A DNA stretch of 64,000 nucleotides from Durusdinium trenchii (Eukaryota > Sar > Dinophyceae > Suessiales > Symbiodiniaceae). The stretch spans positions 62,001 through 126,000 of the forward strand of contig CAXAMN010021584.1 of assembly GCA_963970005.1 (NCBI GenBank), given 5' to 3'. Each line of letters opens with the position of its first letter. Position 1 is the stretch's first letter. Below, piece by piece: positions 35,401 through 48,189 of the stretch. The position numbers were made by a program, and so were the translations under genes. The notes beneath the pieces are model-generated. The model did no database searches, was not told the origin of the DNA, and worked only from the letters and a program-made list of their open reading frames with translations.

Positions 35401-38400
35401 CGTCGACACGGCAGCCGCTTCAGGGCTTCACGACGCGGTTCACGACGCTTTTCGGAAAGCAAGATCGTCATCGAGCGTGCACCTGATCGCATCTACCGAA
35501 ACCACAGGTGGCTAGATGTGGCTGGAACTCAAATCCACGGTTCTCTCCCTCAAATGCCAGCTGAGGTTGAGACAGCCTCACCAGATTTGATCTTGGCTCC
35601 ACAGCCATCACACCAACCAGGCCTGTTTTCACGGGAGCAGCGGGGAGCTCAGCCATCGGTGCACCATCTTGGTTGCAAACAAGCGGAAGGTAACAACTTG
35701 CTTAAAAAAAATGCCAAAACCATTGAAAGAAAGGTCAACCTGTTTAGGCTGTCTAAAATCCTTATGGTAAAACAATAATTGTTTGGTAAGAACCATTAGG
35801 TCAATGGTTGTTGGAATTCCGAACCTTGCGTTACACAATACACATTACGTTGCATCCGTGCTACACATTACAATACATGGCCGAATTCCTGCCTCATTCA
35901 CGAGACAAGTTGCCACACTCTCATTCCGGATCCATCCGGAGAGTTGGGTGTGGCAATGGAACATCTCTAATGTTTGTTGGGCAGGACGTCTACCTCATCC
36001 AAATGGGGGGGTTACTAATCAAGGTTGATTCAACATGATGATGGGTGTCATCAAACTGCCACATGGGATGAAGCTCAAGGGTCAATTGCGGTCAATTCTT
36101 GCCATTCCTGTTCCACTGAAGGAAACCCCAAAAAAAGACACCACACGAACTCGGCCCAGCCTCTGGTGCATTGCCTACGTGCAGGATCCCAGCTGAGGGC
36201 CCCAGCTTCGCAGCCCAGGGCTGTAGCTCATGACCCTGGGGACATCTCTTGATGTAGACCTCGGAAGACCGAGAATGTGAGGACGGGAATGGGGAAGCTA
36301 AGGGGCTACCAGGCAACAGTCTCCCAAAACACTGTCCTCTTGACACTTCTAACTTCTAACGTCGAAGTGTCTACGGACTGCCAACCTACGTAGGCTTTTC
36401 TAGGAAGCTCATGGAACCTCCACCTTTTTCACTGTTTGACTTGTCTGCACTGTTCTGAAATCTCAACTTTTACATACACACCTTCCCCCTTCACGCGGTC
36501 TCACGAAGCGCACGCGACGGCGTCGGCGTGGTTTCCACCGCCACGCCCCAGTTCGGCGTGGTGCTGCACGTTGCACCGTCGTCAGCGAATTCATTGGGTG
36601 TATCCCATTTTCTGTAACAGTGGGTGATGATGGTTCAGTTGCAGGCCCTTCTCAAGAATAGTAATAATCTTGATTGATACAGGTCATGGGATACACACCA
36701 GTCATTCATAGTGAGCCGATGGAAGCGCCTCGCATTTCGCCCACGCGTCATTCCGTTGATCAGCGACATTCACTGGACCTCGCATGTTAGCCATGTTCGC
36801 CATCTTGGCCATCTTGGCCATCTTAGCGACTCCCTGACCTCTTTGACCTCGTTGACTTACTGACTTGACACCTAGACTTGCTCCGCGTCCTCGTGCAACC
36901 TGCGCCCCTTACCATTGGGATGCAGGGGCGGCTGCCGGAGAACGGTTCACGGGGACGGAGCCTTTCCACCGCCCCTGCACGCGCAGGAAGGTGTTCCTCG
37001 CACCACAAGCTCTTAGCTTAGCTCTTCCTCGAAGGTGTTTGATCCGTCTTGTGATCGTTCTCATGATATGTTGGGGTACTGTATATAACGCACGAACGAG
37101 GAGAAGTGGAGCTGAACATGCGATGCACGCATGTCAAACCATGAAAGCGCGAATGACATGAAACATCGTTTTTGAAGCTGTGTCGACTTGGGTCACACCC
37201 AAATGTCCAAGACATTGGTTGGCTTCGAACCTCAGACTTGCCCAAGATGGTGGAATCACTTCCAACATGTTCACCCATCACGACCCAGTCCGCAACGTCT
37301 GAGTCCGCGCACCTTTGGTGGAGGTCCTGAACTGCCTCAGCGAGGAGCGGCGGCGAAGCGCCATCCATGCACCCATTAGAGGGCCATCCAGGTGTAGAAA
37401 AAAACAAGAAAAAACTTCATCCCGGAAATGGACAGCTCTCCTCCTGCCGACTAAACAAAGATCTTTGGGCGTTCTCACTCGTTTAACTTTTCAAGTTTAA
37501 CCCCTTGGCTTGACCGTTCTCCTCGACAGTTTGGGGTCATCGTTTGCCATTCAAGTTGTTGAACACATCGGGTGCCCCGTGTTCCTCTCGCGACCAGCTG
37601 TGGGCATGTTCTTCCAAGGTCTTTCACAAGATCCATCCTCAGAGTTCCGTCCAACATCAAGAGTAGAGGAACCAGACGATTCTTTTACATTCCGATCCAT
37701 ACCAACAGCCAACACTCACAGCTTTTGGCCGCATTGTTTCGGAAAAAAACTGTTTTGGGGTTCCGTGTTCTTCCCGATTGCTCCCCCTTGTCCTGGACGC
37801 CCACCTTGCAGGATCCGACGAGCAGTCACATCCCTTCATAGCAGTCCACCCGCCAGCGCCGCGCGCCCGGGCGAAAGCCAGCCATCACGCCTCCTCCCCG
37901 TGTCGCATGGACCGTTGAGCCTTTCCCGCTGCCGACCGTCCGGCAGGGGTTCACCGATGTGAGCAGCGCGCACGCCCAGTCAGTCTCGCCAGCCCAGCCC
38001 AGCGGTTCGTTCGAGCGGCTGAACCAAGACTCTTCTTGGGGCGGGCCGCCTCCGAATCCCTGAGAGCGGAGGGGCGGTGTTTCACGTGTTGAGCGTTTCA
38101 GACACGAATGGAAGATCGCTGAGTCACTTTGGAGTGGCCAAGATCAAGCCGCACCACATATGCAAGCACACGATTTGCAGATACGGGAGGCAAATGAGTT
38201 AAAACATATTATACAAAACCATTGAGTTGAGAGAAACAAATTGAGAAAAAAGAAAAAGAACAAAACGCGGCCGGTGTCCTGTGCAAGTCTGATAATTCCC
38301 GACATCAGTCAAGCCCCGCCTGGATCCGTGACTTGTCGAGCGGCATGGCGCACACCAGTGCTTCACCAGCAAATGAACGAATTCTCAGTATCAACAGGCA

Positions 38401-39282
38401 TGAACTCTTCCCAACTTGGATGGGCTGGCATCGCTTTCCTGGGTTAGTGCCGGCTGTACCTTGCTGGTGGCCATCTGGTTGAATTTGATTGGGGCGAATT
38501 TCTTGCAACCGGTTATTGTCCAATTGAGCCAAGTTGGGCACCAAATGCGGCCGCTGCTACGAAGCAAATCCCCGTGAAACTGGAAATCATGCGGCCAGTG
38601 AGGCGCGCCCTTTCCACACGCGGTCAGCTTGGCCACGGATGACCGGGGTCCAACAATGTCCAACATGCCTCAACTAGAGGTTTGCATGAGACAGTCATGA
38701 AAAGTGCGTGGTTCCCAATTCGCTTTCACACCCATTTTGTGGACTCGGTTGTAGTCGCTTCGTGGTCCATCAACGGCCATGGTTGTAGGGCAACGGCGCC
38801 CGCTTGCAGTGAGAAACGGCCCAAATGGTTGCAAGGAGTTGTTTGTTTGCCTTTCATGGACCTGGTGATGCAAATTATCCACGTTCATCACGGGGCGATC
38901 ATGAGCAAGAGAAAGAAGCAGGAAATATGACAGAGACATCAATCGACATAAGACATAGAGATGGGTACAAAGCAGTGGATGGAAGAAAGAAGTGTATAGT
39001 ATAGATAGGAAGTTATTGGAAATAGTGATAAGTTGGACCCCTCGAAAATGTACAATTTCAAGGGGTCGCAAAACAGAGTGATTACAATGCATGTATCACT
39101 ATACAATATGACAGAATAGAGTTCAATTGCATCGAATACGGCGGTGCACCACGTGCAGCAAACTCCAAGGGGTCGCAAAATAATACACACAAAGTAATAC
39201 AATCTGGTTGAGCAGAGTTCAATGAAGGTAGGGTAAGGACCCAGGGCCGCCAGCACGCGCGAGGTAAGAAGCCCCCCTGCGT

Positions 39283-39403
39283 CATGACCCAACCCACTGC
39301 CCTTGCCGACGCCGTTTTTCCGTCTGCTCTTGGCCGAAGTGGGGTAGACTTCGTCGGAAGGCCACCGGCGCCATCTTGTGGACGCCTTTGTGCGGCACAC
39401 CTG
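39283..39403 (-). CDS. Candidate terminal exon
   Basis: After CTCGCGCAG on minus the frame reads VPHKGVHKMAPVAFRRSLPH then FGQEQTEKRRRQGQWVGS and TGA. A second frame is also open through here (DEVYPTSAKSRRKNGVGKGS), so the true frame is uncertain. Confidence 0.3.
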
Positions 39404-40173
39404 CGCGAGATGCCACAAGCCGAGGAGTCGGTGCTTTACTTTGAAGTGATCGGCTGACCATCCGATGTGGGGATGATCCTTGGCTTTGGCCATAGTGTTG
39501 CTTCTTGAATAGAACCCACTTAGGTCCCTTGGCTGCAAGATACCTAATGTGCTCGATGTTTGCAAGATATCTGATGGTTCTTCAGGACCCCGAACCTGGG
39601 CGAAGAACAAGAAAGAGCCAACAGGGGTTGAAGAACCCTGTAGGCAATCCCATAGGTACCACAGCAGGGTCCTATAATAAGGTCACTTACTTAACCTCTC
39701 TTGGAGTGCCTTGAGACCGAAAAAGTTCCGCACGCGCGCCTCAGTGCGGCACCTTTTGGCTGTTGCATCGTCAGCCTGCTTCTGCTTCCTCGGTCGGGCA
39801 GCGTCGTTGACGTCCCCACTAAGGGTCCGGTCGCAGTTCTGGTTGATTTCTGAACTGCACTTCTGTCTCGGTGACACCTCAAACTCACTATCTACATAAG
39901 ACAGATAAACCTGTCACAGCTTATGTCCTGTATTTGAGGTGTCACAGGTATCTTATGTCCAAGACTAACGCTTCATCCACAGTATCTACAGATATCCACA
40001 GATATCATCCGTCCCCCGACTTCCAGAAAGCCAAGCCGCCAGAAAGCTCAGCCGGACGCAGAAGGCATGGCGCAGCCGAACAGGTCCAGTTGCACCACAC
40101 TAATCACAAGAGGTGTACAAATTCGATTGGGCACAGCTATGAAATGAACGAAAAATAATTCAAAGGATATCTT

Positions 40174-40572
40174 TCACCTGTCAAAGGTCTTTCTCTGAAT
40201 CCCCTTTTGAGTGTTCTGCATCCAGAACGCCGTGTTTGACACCTCTCCATTGGCGGTTTCCAACGACTGGCCTTCAATTTCATTGAAGGCTGCGGGGCCC
40301 AGAAGCCCGTGGGCATTGGGTGAAAATGGGACATGGCACCACAAAGAAAGCGCCATTGACCCATTGAACTCCCGCATTTTAGCCGATGGTGGAGCCACTT
40401 GGTGAGCCACTTCGCACACATGGTGGAATGGTTGCAAAAAAGCTGGTAGAAGGATGATCCCACCTAAAAATCTGAGATGGCTTCTGAAGATGACGTGGCT
40501 CCCCCTGAAATCAGATCCAAGTTGGCCCACCAGAAACCTGGCCCCGTCCAAAGGAAAAAAAACACATAACAC
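40174..40572 (-). CDS. Open frame of 132 aa, unknown
   Basis: Begins MLCVFFPLDGARFLVGQL and ends GEVSNTAFWMQNTQKGIQRK. It has a hydrophobic stretch (LRFLGGIILLPAFL). No splice or trans-splice signal decides its limits and no family is recognised; it may be chance or a decayed copy. Confidence 0.25.
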   Translation of the reverse strand: MLCVFFPLDGARFLVGQLGSDFRGSHVIFRSHLRFLGGIILLPAFLQPFHHVCEVAHQVAPPSAKMREFNGSMALSLWCHVPFSPNAHGLLGPAAFNEIEGQSLETANGEVSNTAFWMQNTQKGIQRKTFDR

Positions 40573-40741
40573 CTGCGTTGCAGGTCAGGGATGCCCTCAG
40601 GGCAGCCGGTCATCTCAGTACCTGGGCGAAGAGAGTGACGCGTGGCGACAGGGACGCGAACAGCTTAGGAACCAGGCTTCCTCTCCATATCGTGCGACGT
40701 CAATGAACATCACCAGGCTTCAGTTGCCTGATAAGTCCTGA

Positions 40742-40775
40742 GATATATAATATATATATATATATATTATATATA
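40742..40775. repeat. TA-rich palindromic microsatellite
   Basis: Alternating TA with an ATATAATATAT / ATATATTATAT inverted arrangement; able to form a hairpin. Confidence 0.8.
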
Positions 40776-41599
40776 CACAAATGATGGGTTTGAGGATTTG
40801 GGGTTTCGTGAGGCAAAACAAGTCGACCAATTGACCACAAAGACCGGGTTGGATCTGGAAGTTCCTTGAACGACGAAGAAGCGCCGCGCTTTTTCAGGGG
40901 CTTTTCATTGAGTTTCCGGCAGCTTTTGCACCCTCCTCAGCAGAAATATCCTCAGTCTCTCCGAGGGCAAACCACAAAAAAATGAACAGAAGCACTAACG
41001 GCACCTCATCCCCCTTCTTCGTGAATTCGTTGGTCATCCAAGCACTTGACTCAACCGTTCTACTCTCTCAGGGCAGCACTGATGCGTGGCACAGGGGCGA
41101 ACGGCACGGGTGGCGTCATGGGTACCGACATCGTCGGCGGGGTGACCCGGAAGCCCAAGGGAGGCGTCATGGGAGTCATCGGTGACATCACCTGGGCGAG
41201 GTTTCAGGAGGCGTGTGGGCTGGGTGCACTTCCAAATGCTTCCAATTCTTTTGGTTTTACAGGACTTCATGCTTTCGGCTTCACCGGGGAAAACCCGCTT
41301 CGCCGACACACGTGTTGGGGCGAAATCAGCTGGGATCTGAGCGTCGAGCTCCCGAGACCTTGGGACCATTGCCGAGGGCAGGCATGGTGTTTCGGGTCAC
41401 TGCAAAGTAGGGATCGTGCTGAACCTTGGAGCGTCGTCGCTCGGACCGGAACGGAGACGGACGGACTCGACTCAACCAAGCCAGCATTGGGAAAAAACTC
41501 TTCGGTCTGGCTTTGCTGATTTTGGCTCAGAATCTCTTCTGGACTTTTTGAGACTATATTCTAAGATATATATATATATATATAACATTATATAACCAT

Positions 41600-42532
41600 G
41601 GTTCCCCTCAAGTGGATGCTTGCATCCTGGCCATTGCAGTTCTCAATTGCTCCTGTTCCAAAAGCGCGGCTCTAAAGGCTTTAAGGGCCTGGCAGCCTGC
41701 TGAGCGATCTCCAGTTGTTGTGCCTTGGGTCTCGTATGTTCGATATTGCACAACTGAGGCGAGACAAGCTTCAGAAAGCGCATGGTAATTAGGGTGCGTG
41801 TCATGTGTGATCTTTGGAAGTTCCTTCCCAGTCCTTTCCGGTCTTCCTGTGATGATCTGTGATGTCAGCACCTCCATTTGCCAAGACACACCCACCCAGC
41901 CGGAAGATGCTCGGCTCTGTCCCGATGGATCCTTGAGAGAAGCACAAACTGCTCCGGCCGCGGCGGTAATTCTGTGCGTTCAGGCGAAAGGCCTTTCCAG
42001 GATTCATACCCTCCCTCTGGCAGTCTTGGAAGAAGAGCATTCCCCCGCTGGAAATCACATTCTTCTCTACAAACTTGGGCCAGTTCAGGTTCCATGAAGA
42101 CGTCTCAGAACGGGTATGAAGCAATGCAATCTTGCACACATTCACCTCAAGATGATTTTGAGAGCTTCCAAGCAAAACGTGTTAACAGGAATGGCGAAGT
42201 GTCAATCTTAACTTATATAATATTTGAAGAGTTTTTAGCCTCCGAAGTGTCAAGATAGATGGCAAAGATCCCAAAGGCCAGAGGTCTTCAAGAACTTGGG
42301 ACGGTTCATGGTTCCAGGTACTCAGATGGTTGCCTTTTCTAGATCCCTATCTGGGGTAGTTCTCTAGGAGACCTTCCCCCATATAATTGCTCGCATGTCA
42401 TGAGCGAACTGTGGTACTGGTACCGAGGCAAGCGCCATCAATTGGCATGGCTGAGCCTCAGCAGGACTCACCACTGAACTCCGCCGGTCAAGCAAATTCT
42501 GTCCGAAAACACCATGAGATCTCTGCAAGTGA
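41600..42532 (-). CDS. Exon-like segments of an unidentified gene
   Basis: 42472-42532 is flanked by TTTCACTTGCAG and GTGAGTCC on minus, a strong internal-exon signature; two frames are open (HGVFGQNLLDRRSSV or DLMVFSDRICLTGGVQ). Further on, about 42095-41870 reads LPEGGYESWKGLSPERTELP then PRPEQFVLLSRIHRDRAEHL, and 41895-41608 ends KAFRAALLEQEQLRTAMARM and stop. The pieces are in different frames, so introns or frameshifts separate them. Product unknown. Confidence 0.3.
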
Positions 42533-43843
42533 AAACATGAATCAACTTAATTCCATCAAGTCATGATAGCCCATCACCATCCTTGATGATCTTGGCACTG
42601 GCAAAGGCGAGACCACCGAGACCAGGGCAGTGTCGGCGCAATACATGAAGGCCTGCCACCTGACTTTGTACTTGTGAAAGGTTGGGAAGGGCCGGCACCA
42701 TCCCTCGCAAAACTAAGACAAAGTGATCCCATGTCTGAACACCTGACAGACTAACGCCTCCTTCCAAGATTTTCCGAGGGAAATCCTGCCGCTTTCACAC
42801 TCAAGCTGGTCTTCCTCTCCAAGCCCCAGACGCATCTTCCTTCTCGGCAAACTCCTGCTTGCGCATGAGCCCAGGGCCTCGCAATCCGCCCGCGCTTCCA
42901 TCAATTCTCCCACGCACACGTCGCCCCCCAAGCTAAAAATCACCCCAGACCTCCCCAGACCACCTGCGGCCCCGCCCGGCACGGCCCCACCGACGGTCGC
43001 CGGACGGATCTGAGTCGGCCACCCGCCAGGGTACGCAAGGTCCAGGTCTGCGCCGCACCGCGGTATGGCCGATGGATTCACCATGGATGAACACCGTGGT
43101 GACCGAGGTCATTCTGACATGGTCCGTGACCGAAGATCCGTGGTTTCACTCCCGGTGCTCATTCAGAATGGCACAAGAATCTTGATCAATCCTTTACGCA
43201 TCACTGCACCAGGTTTGAAAGGCTTATCAGTGCCTATCAGCATGACTCACGAGAGACTCTGCCCGGGCAGACTCCTTTCTGCAAGCAGCGACTTGCAAGA
43301 AACCAACTGGGAGGCACACCCCTGGCGTTCCACCCATGATCTGCAGGTGTGCGGCCCTCACAGGAGCCTCACATCAGCTCTAGACATGCTGATGGTCTTT
43401 TCCATCGTGAAAGAACTGCTCTTTTAAACCAAAAATATTCCACTACCGAAGAAAAAGATTCACAAAACGTTTTGCCTGTCTTACATGTTGGGAGACGACC
43501 TGACCCATGATGTCACCTTCGCAACCAGAGACTCCTTCGTCGCGGCCCGCGTCGCACGCGGCCGCGCGGCTCGCTGAAGACTTGCAGAATGCTGAGGAAC
43601 CGAACCCCTTCATCGGACCTAGGACGAGTCGGACCGAACCGGATTCCCAGACGCGACGATCCATGGCCAGGGAGGGGGGGGTGGTGGTGCCAGGGGGGTC
43701 AATGGGGCGGCCGTCCTATTCCAGTCCCATGGAGTGTATGGAATTCAAAGGGATGTTGAAGCCTAAGCGTGGCGTTGATATAGAAGGGATGTTCAAGCCA
43801 TCAAGTCAATCCTTCTCTTCCTTCTATATCTACGAGTGGTCAA

Positions 43844-44837
43844 TTAAATGCTTCCTTTGGTGCAAAATTTGGGGGAATCACCCAAGAAGACAGGGAATAA
43901 GTTCTCAATCCGCTTTTTTCTTCTATATCCCTTTCCTTCGAGACCTTCAAGAGCCAGAATCAAATCCTCAACTGCTGTTGCACCGCACGAAAGCATTGCA
44001 GGGGTCCATAAGGGAGTATCCATCACCACGAGCAGCGAAGCTCACCAGGGGAAGGTCGCAGGTGTGGCTGGGGGAAGAAAGAAGGGAAAGGAAGCCATGG
44101 CCACCGGAATGTTCTCCAAATCTTGCACGCCAGTTCTTTTCAAAAAGTACTACCTTTCGAACTGAGTATCCCAACAATGGAATCAGCGTCTCGCGCTGTG
44201 GCAAGGCTTTCTTGCTGCGCATCTCCTTGAGTTCTTCGTGGAGGATCTCCAACATCTCCTGCACAAAACCCGAAGTGAGGCCATTCCCGTGGGGGTTCCT
44301 ATTCACTGCCTACACTTCGAGTGGCCCAGTGGATGTCACAAAAACCGTTGGAAGCGCCGACGCGATGGAACCCGGTGGTAACCCTTGGACCAGTTTGTCC
44401 CTTGCAGCAAATGGTGAGACCCCTTGGAGGGTCCGCAGAGTCGGAAGCCGTGGTTCTCTCAGAAGCTTCCGCCTCTTCGATGTGTCTGATCGGAATGCGA
44501 AAAAGCTGCTTTTCGGACGATCCGATGAAAAACCGTATTCGTGAGGTACACCCCTTAGTTGATACTGCATACCTGCGCCAAACTGAGACAACAAGCCGAA
44601 GAAAAAAGCCGATTTGTCCAGCTCCTTCTGCTGTGTGATCAGCGTCAAGACTTCTTCCGAGCCGATTCCCATGACCTGGCGGTCTTTTGGGCACCAAAGG
44701 GCCACTGCAGGAGCGGCACTCCTGGTGTTCTTCGGGGGGTCAAACGCTGTGAATGAAATGAAGGCAGTGAGAATGAACACGCGCACGCACGCGATTCCGG
44801 CGCTGCTGCATCTGAAAGCCAATGCATCGAAACATTG
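43844..44837 (-). CDS. Complete six-exon gene, 183-aa protein of unknown function
   Basis: Exons (minus): 44781-44837 (ATG at 44835, two bases after the acceptor), 44577-44746, 44437-44508, 44154-44258, 44046-44067 (22 bases) and 43844-43971 (stop TAA). Coding bases sum to 552, in phase throughout. Donors are GT, GC, GC, GT, GT. Pieces: MFRCIGFQMQQRRNRVRA, SEEVLTLITQQKELDKSAFF, QLFRIPIRHIEEAEASERTT, EMLEILHEELKEMRSKKALP, VEDLILALEGLEGKGYRRKK. The protein is rich in charged helix and shows no signal peptide or domain I recognise. The start is preceded on minus by a pyrimidine-rich run ending CCCTTACAG, so the first exon is probably joined to the spliced leader. Exon 3's donor is chosen because only that choice keeps phase. 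A long plus-strand open frame over the same place (43507-44544) is its shadow. Confidence 0.65.
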
Positions 44838-45048
44838 CTGTAAGGGTGAGTGTTTTGCAAGGGCTTCTCCGGGCGAGTGCACCACTCACAGTTGCAGTGC
44901 ATGAGGAGGACCTCATAGAGTCACACACACACACAAACATCTAGTCACTATCGTCGGACATCTGGTTTTCGGGCACAAAATAGCATCGTGAGGACTGCAA
45001 AGTCACACACAATGTCAAATCTGGTGAAAAGACATAGTTACAACATGT

Positions 45049-45166
45049 TATAGTGGATTGAGAGATATTGAGAGGCTCGATGGCACAGACCCCAATGTCG
45101 GTGGTTTATATGAACCCCCATGTAAAGGACATCGGTTTCGGTCTGTGCCATCTACTTCCACTGTAT
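45049..45166. repeat. Short palindromic (MITE-like) element, copy 2
   Basis: Same family as 10500-10609: outer TATAGTGG / CCACTGTA ends, GATGGCACAGACC inner arms and the centre GTCGGTGGTTTATATGAACC. The two copies are in opposite orientation. A half copy (CCATCTACTC...CCGCTGTA) is seen at about 28210-28238. Confidence 0.7.
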
Positions 45167-45400
45167 ATACCAGGTCCCAGGTCTCCAGACTGTTCAACGA
45201 GAAAAGCTACTTGGCAGAGAGAACATCCACACAAACGAAAACCGGCAACCCTGACGGAAAGATTTGACCACGGTCCGATCATGGCAGCAGACACCGTGAC
45301 CAGGTACTTTCTCTCAGACATTCTCAAAACTCTCATGTTCATTCCGCTTCTACCTACAGGTGCTACACCTTTACACACTTGACCACACGTGGATCACACT

Positions 45401-45627
45401 TCATGACGCTTCTGCAGCTTTCCAAATGTTCTTCTGCTCCTCCAATTCTCCTACTAGGGTGGAGGCCATCACTAGCAGGTTGGAGGACATCAGTTCTTCG
45501 GCTCCACCAGCGGTCTCCTCTCCACGCCTGCGCCAGCCGATGACTCTTCGAGCGCACCACTGCACCTGCGCGCGCGGTGTGTCCAAAAGGTGCGACCGGC
45601 GGGGAGCCGAGGCTTGGATGAAGATGG
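45401..45627 (-). CDS. Terminal exon of an unidentified gene
   Basis: After TTGACTTCCACAG on minus the frame reads IFIQASAPRRSHLLDTPRAQ, then ARRVIGWRRRGEETAGGAEE and ends LVGELEEQKNIWKAAEAS, TGA (75 codons). Its middle (AACCTGCTAGTGATGGCCTCCACCCTAGTAGG) resembles units of the dispersed repeat at 63460-63495, so part of the coding sequence may derive from that repeat. Upstream exons not found. Confidence 0.45.
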
Positions 45628-45639
45628 CTGTGGAAGTCA

Positions 45640-48189
45640 AGTTAGGTTGACCCACCTGGAAGGTCAAGTTACATGGAGGGTTTACCCAGCCAACTGATGG
45701 CAACCAGGGAGCAAGACAGGCTTTGTCATCAAACAACGTCCTTGAACTAGACTACACACAAACCATCACAAGCCTCTAGGAGATTTCAGTGGAACCTGCT
45801 TCATTTCCGTTTCTGTGCCTTTGTATACTCTTTCCAGGCTACTTGATTAGGATGAAAAGATGCAACCATGACACACAATCACAATAAGCGCCGGCTTCGA
45901 AATGATGCACCAGATACGCCATGCAAAAGAACAAATCCCACCTCAGACCCTGTTTCAGAACAAAGGCCAATCATCCCCGTTCGTGTGCATTTCACAAGCG
46001 CCATCCACAAGCTGAGCAACCTTTTGGGATGGTCTCTCTCCCTCTCTCTCTCCCTCCCTCCCTCCCTCCGTCAGCTTTGAGAGGAGGAAACAGCAGAGAA
46101 AAAATAGAGCTAAACATCGAAAAACGCAAAAAGGTGTGCGAACCGCAAACTTGACCCATTCAAAGGGAACGTGTCCATGTCCATGACCCTGTCTTCGCCG
46201 AATCTTCGCCGGGTCTTTGGCCTTGATCAGCTTCGTGGCCAAGCAAGGTTTTGCCTTCGGGTGACGCCTCAACTGCAGCTGAACCCGAACTCGCGCGACG
46301 AAGCGACCAAACTCGACGCAAAACTCGACGTGCGAAGGGGTCTGGGTACATTTGTATGGATCAACACTGGGACATGTCGTATGGATCAACACTGGGTCTG
46401 TATGAATCAATGAGGATGCGTGCCGTTTTGCCTAAAACTGGCTTCAAGACTTCGTGAGCTTGTAGAGCTTCGGGAAAGCCGCATGAGGCGCATGAGGCCA
46501 GCATGTTGCATGATCTCAATCTCAATGCCCATACTCCAACATCTCATAGGGCTCCATAGACACTCAGCGGCTGGTTGCTTGCACACAAGGCCGCGGCCAC
46601 GGTGGAGGGTGTTCGAGAACTAGGGGACATGGCGGCCTGGTCTCCCGACAGTGCAACGGTGCAACGGAAGGCTCCTTCCCCCGGGTTGAACCCTGAAGGA
46701 TCCAGAAGGGTTGGGGGGCCTCTTTAAGGGCGGATGGCCGTGCAAGGCTGTTTTAGGCACCGCTGATTTAAAAACAAGCTCGAAGTGCTGGCATCCACAT
46801 GTCACAGACATGACAACTGGCGGCCTGCACGCTGTCAACCATCTGCCTCAGCTACTTCAAGAAGTGAATGTCAGCCACTGGCGCAATGGTATCGCAGCCC
46901 ACTACCCACCCTATCGGTGCCCGTCATAGTCACTATAGATCAAGCATCACCTTACTCTGGTAATTCTGCGAAAACTACCTCCAAATCCTCCGCCTTCCGA
47001 GGATCCCCCCGGGCCCACGCTCGGGTCTGGCTCCACCGTTCGACCGTTCCGCCATGCCCTGGGGTCCCTCACGCCCATTGAGGCACCGAGACCTGCGCCC
47101 GAGGCATGGAGCGAGACATCCAGACGCCCATGGCACTGAAGTTGGCACGGTAAAGCATGGTAAAACATGGCAAAACACAAAGCATGCAGGCCTTGGTGCA
47201 TTGAATGAACTTGAAGTTGAATGAATTTGGATTTGGAGTTGGCATATCACAGTTTGGCACTTCAAGCGGCCAGGGAACTCGGACGCTCATTCAACGTCTC
47301 ATTCGATGTAAGCGGACCTGCAAATGAATCCTTTGCGGTTTCCCCTGGTGGACGACCGTCGGGCTCCCCGCTTAAACCAGGAAGGTTCCATGCTTGGGTC
47401 TTACCCAAATACTGCCCCGCAGAGGACCACACAGAACCCGCAAAAACCACTGGGTTGCTCGTCGGAACATGGAAGACCCCACGTGTCAATTCTCAGGTTC
47501 CATAGTTTTGCCGGCGGGCCCACTCTTCAAAGGAACCACAGCGGTGGCGCACCTCGGGTTCTGGGACTTCCTCTTCAACTTCCTGGCGTTGGCCGCCCGC
47601 TGGAGAAGGTCTGCTCCAAACACGTGGTGACCAACGGGTGTCGAATGGCTGTGGCTTTTGGGGCATCAGCGGAGTACGTCGCCCTTGACCGATTGATCAT
47701 ACAGCTGTTGACTCCAAGTTCTCGAGCACCTCTCAAAAGTTGTAGAACAATCCTGAAGAAGATCCTTCCTGTTGATGGATGGTTCGTCTTTTTGGCCGAT
47801 GATTTTTTTTTTCTGGCAGACCATGCGATATGCAGGGATGTGAACATATGTGAACTGGCCCCTCACAGGCCTCTCTTCCGACGATCAGTTCATATGAAAT
47901 AGCATGACTCAAAATGATCAACATCCTAACAAAATGACCAAAAATGGCTTCCCTCAATTGAATCAACTGACATGACAAACTGATAATTCAGCGTTCCTGA
48001 TTAAGATCTAAAGTAGCTCAACATTCAGGTGACTGAAACAAACCCTTACTGTATAAATATAGTGTTCCTCAAATAGATGGAAGTTCGTGGATCCCCACGT
48101 AGAAGTTCATTTCTTGGAAACCGTTTCTATCCCTATCTATTTGGGGATCCAACCTTAAAACATTCCTCTGCTTTTTCGGTGCTTCTTCT
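45640..48189. other. Stretch without a resolved gene
   Basis: Contains a C/T microsatellite (46029-46069). At about 47585-47530 minus an acidic exon-like piece (EVEEEVPEPEVRHRCGSFEE) follows AACGCCAG, but the opposite strand is equally open (FWDFLFNFLALAARW), so the strand is undecided. The segment 48078-48165 shares ttggaaaccgtttctat with 11066 and has ggatcccca / tggggatcc ends, another small dispersed repeat. Confidence 0.35.

Larger units (their letters stand above)
31760..43840. other. Long stretch without a resolved gene
   Basis: About 12 kb with mostly broken frames. Visible: CT run 32622-32640; (ATAGTC)n 34371-34390; TA-rich palindromes 40742-40775 and 41562-41583; a 15-base unit caaggggtcgcaaaa at about 39057 and 39165; and a few exon-like pieces listed separately. 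Confidence 0.4.

Noticed and set aside
38939..39610. Minus open frame of 223 codons
   Set aside because: Its last third is Tyr/Cys/Leu-rich low-sense sequence over a repeat (39035-39180); only the middle part looks coding and was listed as a candidate exon in the better frame.
41519..41530. ATTTTGGCTCAG on plus, similar to part of the spliced leader
   Set aside because: Only 11-12 bases match and no coding start follows; expected by chance at this length.
43507..44544. Plus-strand open frame of 345 codons
   Set aside because: It is the antisense of the six-exon minus gene at 43844-44837, whose exons have splice signals and consistent phase; the plus frame has none.
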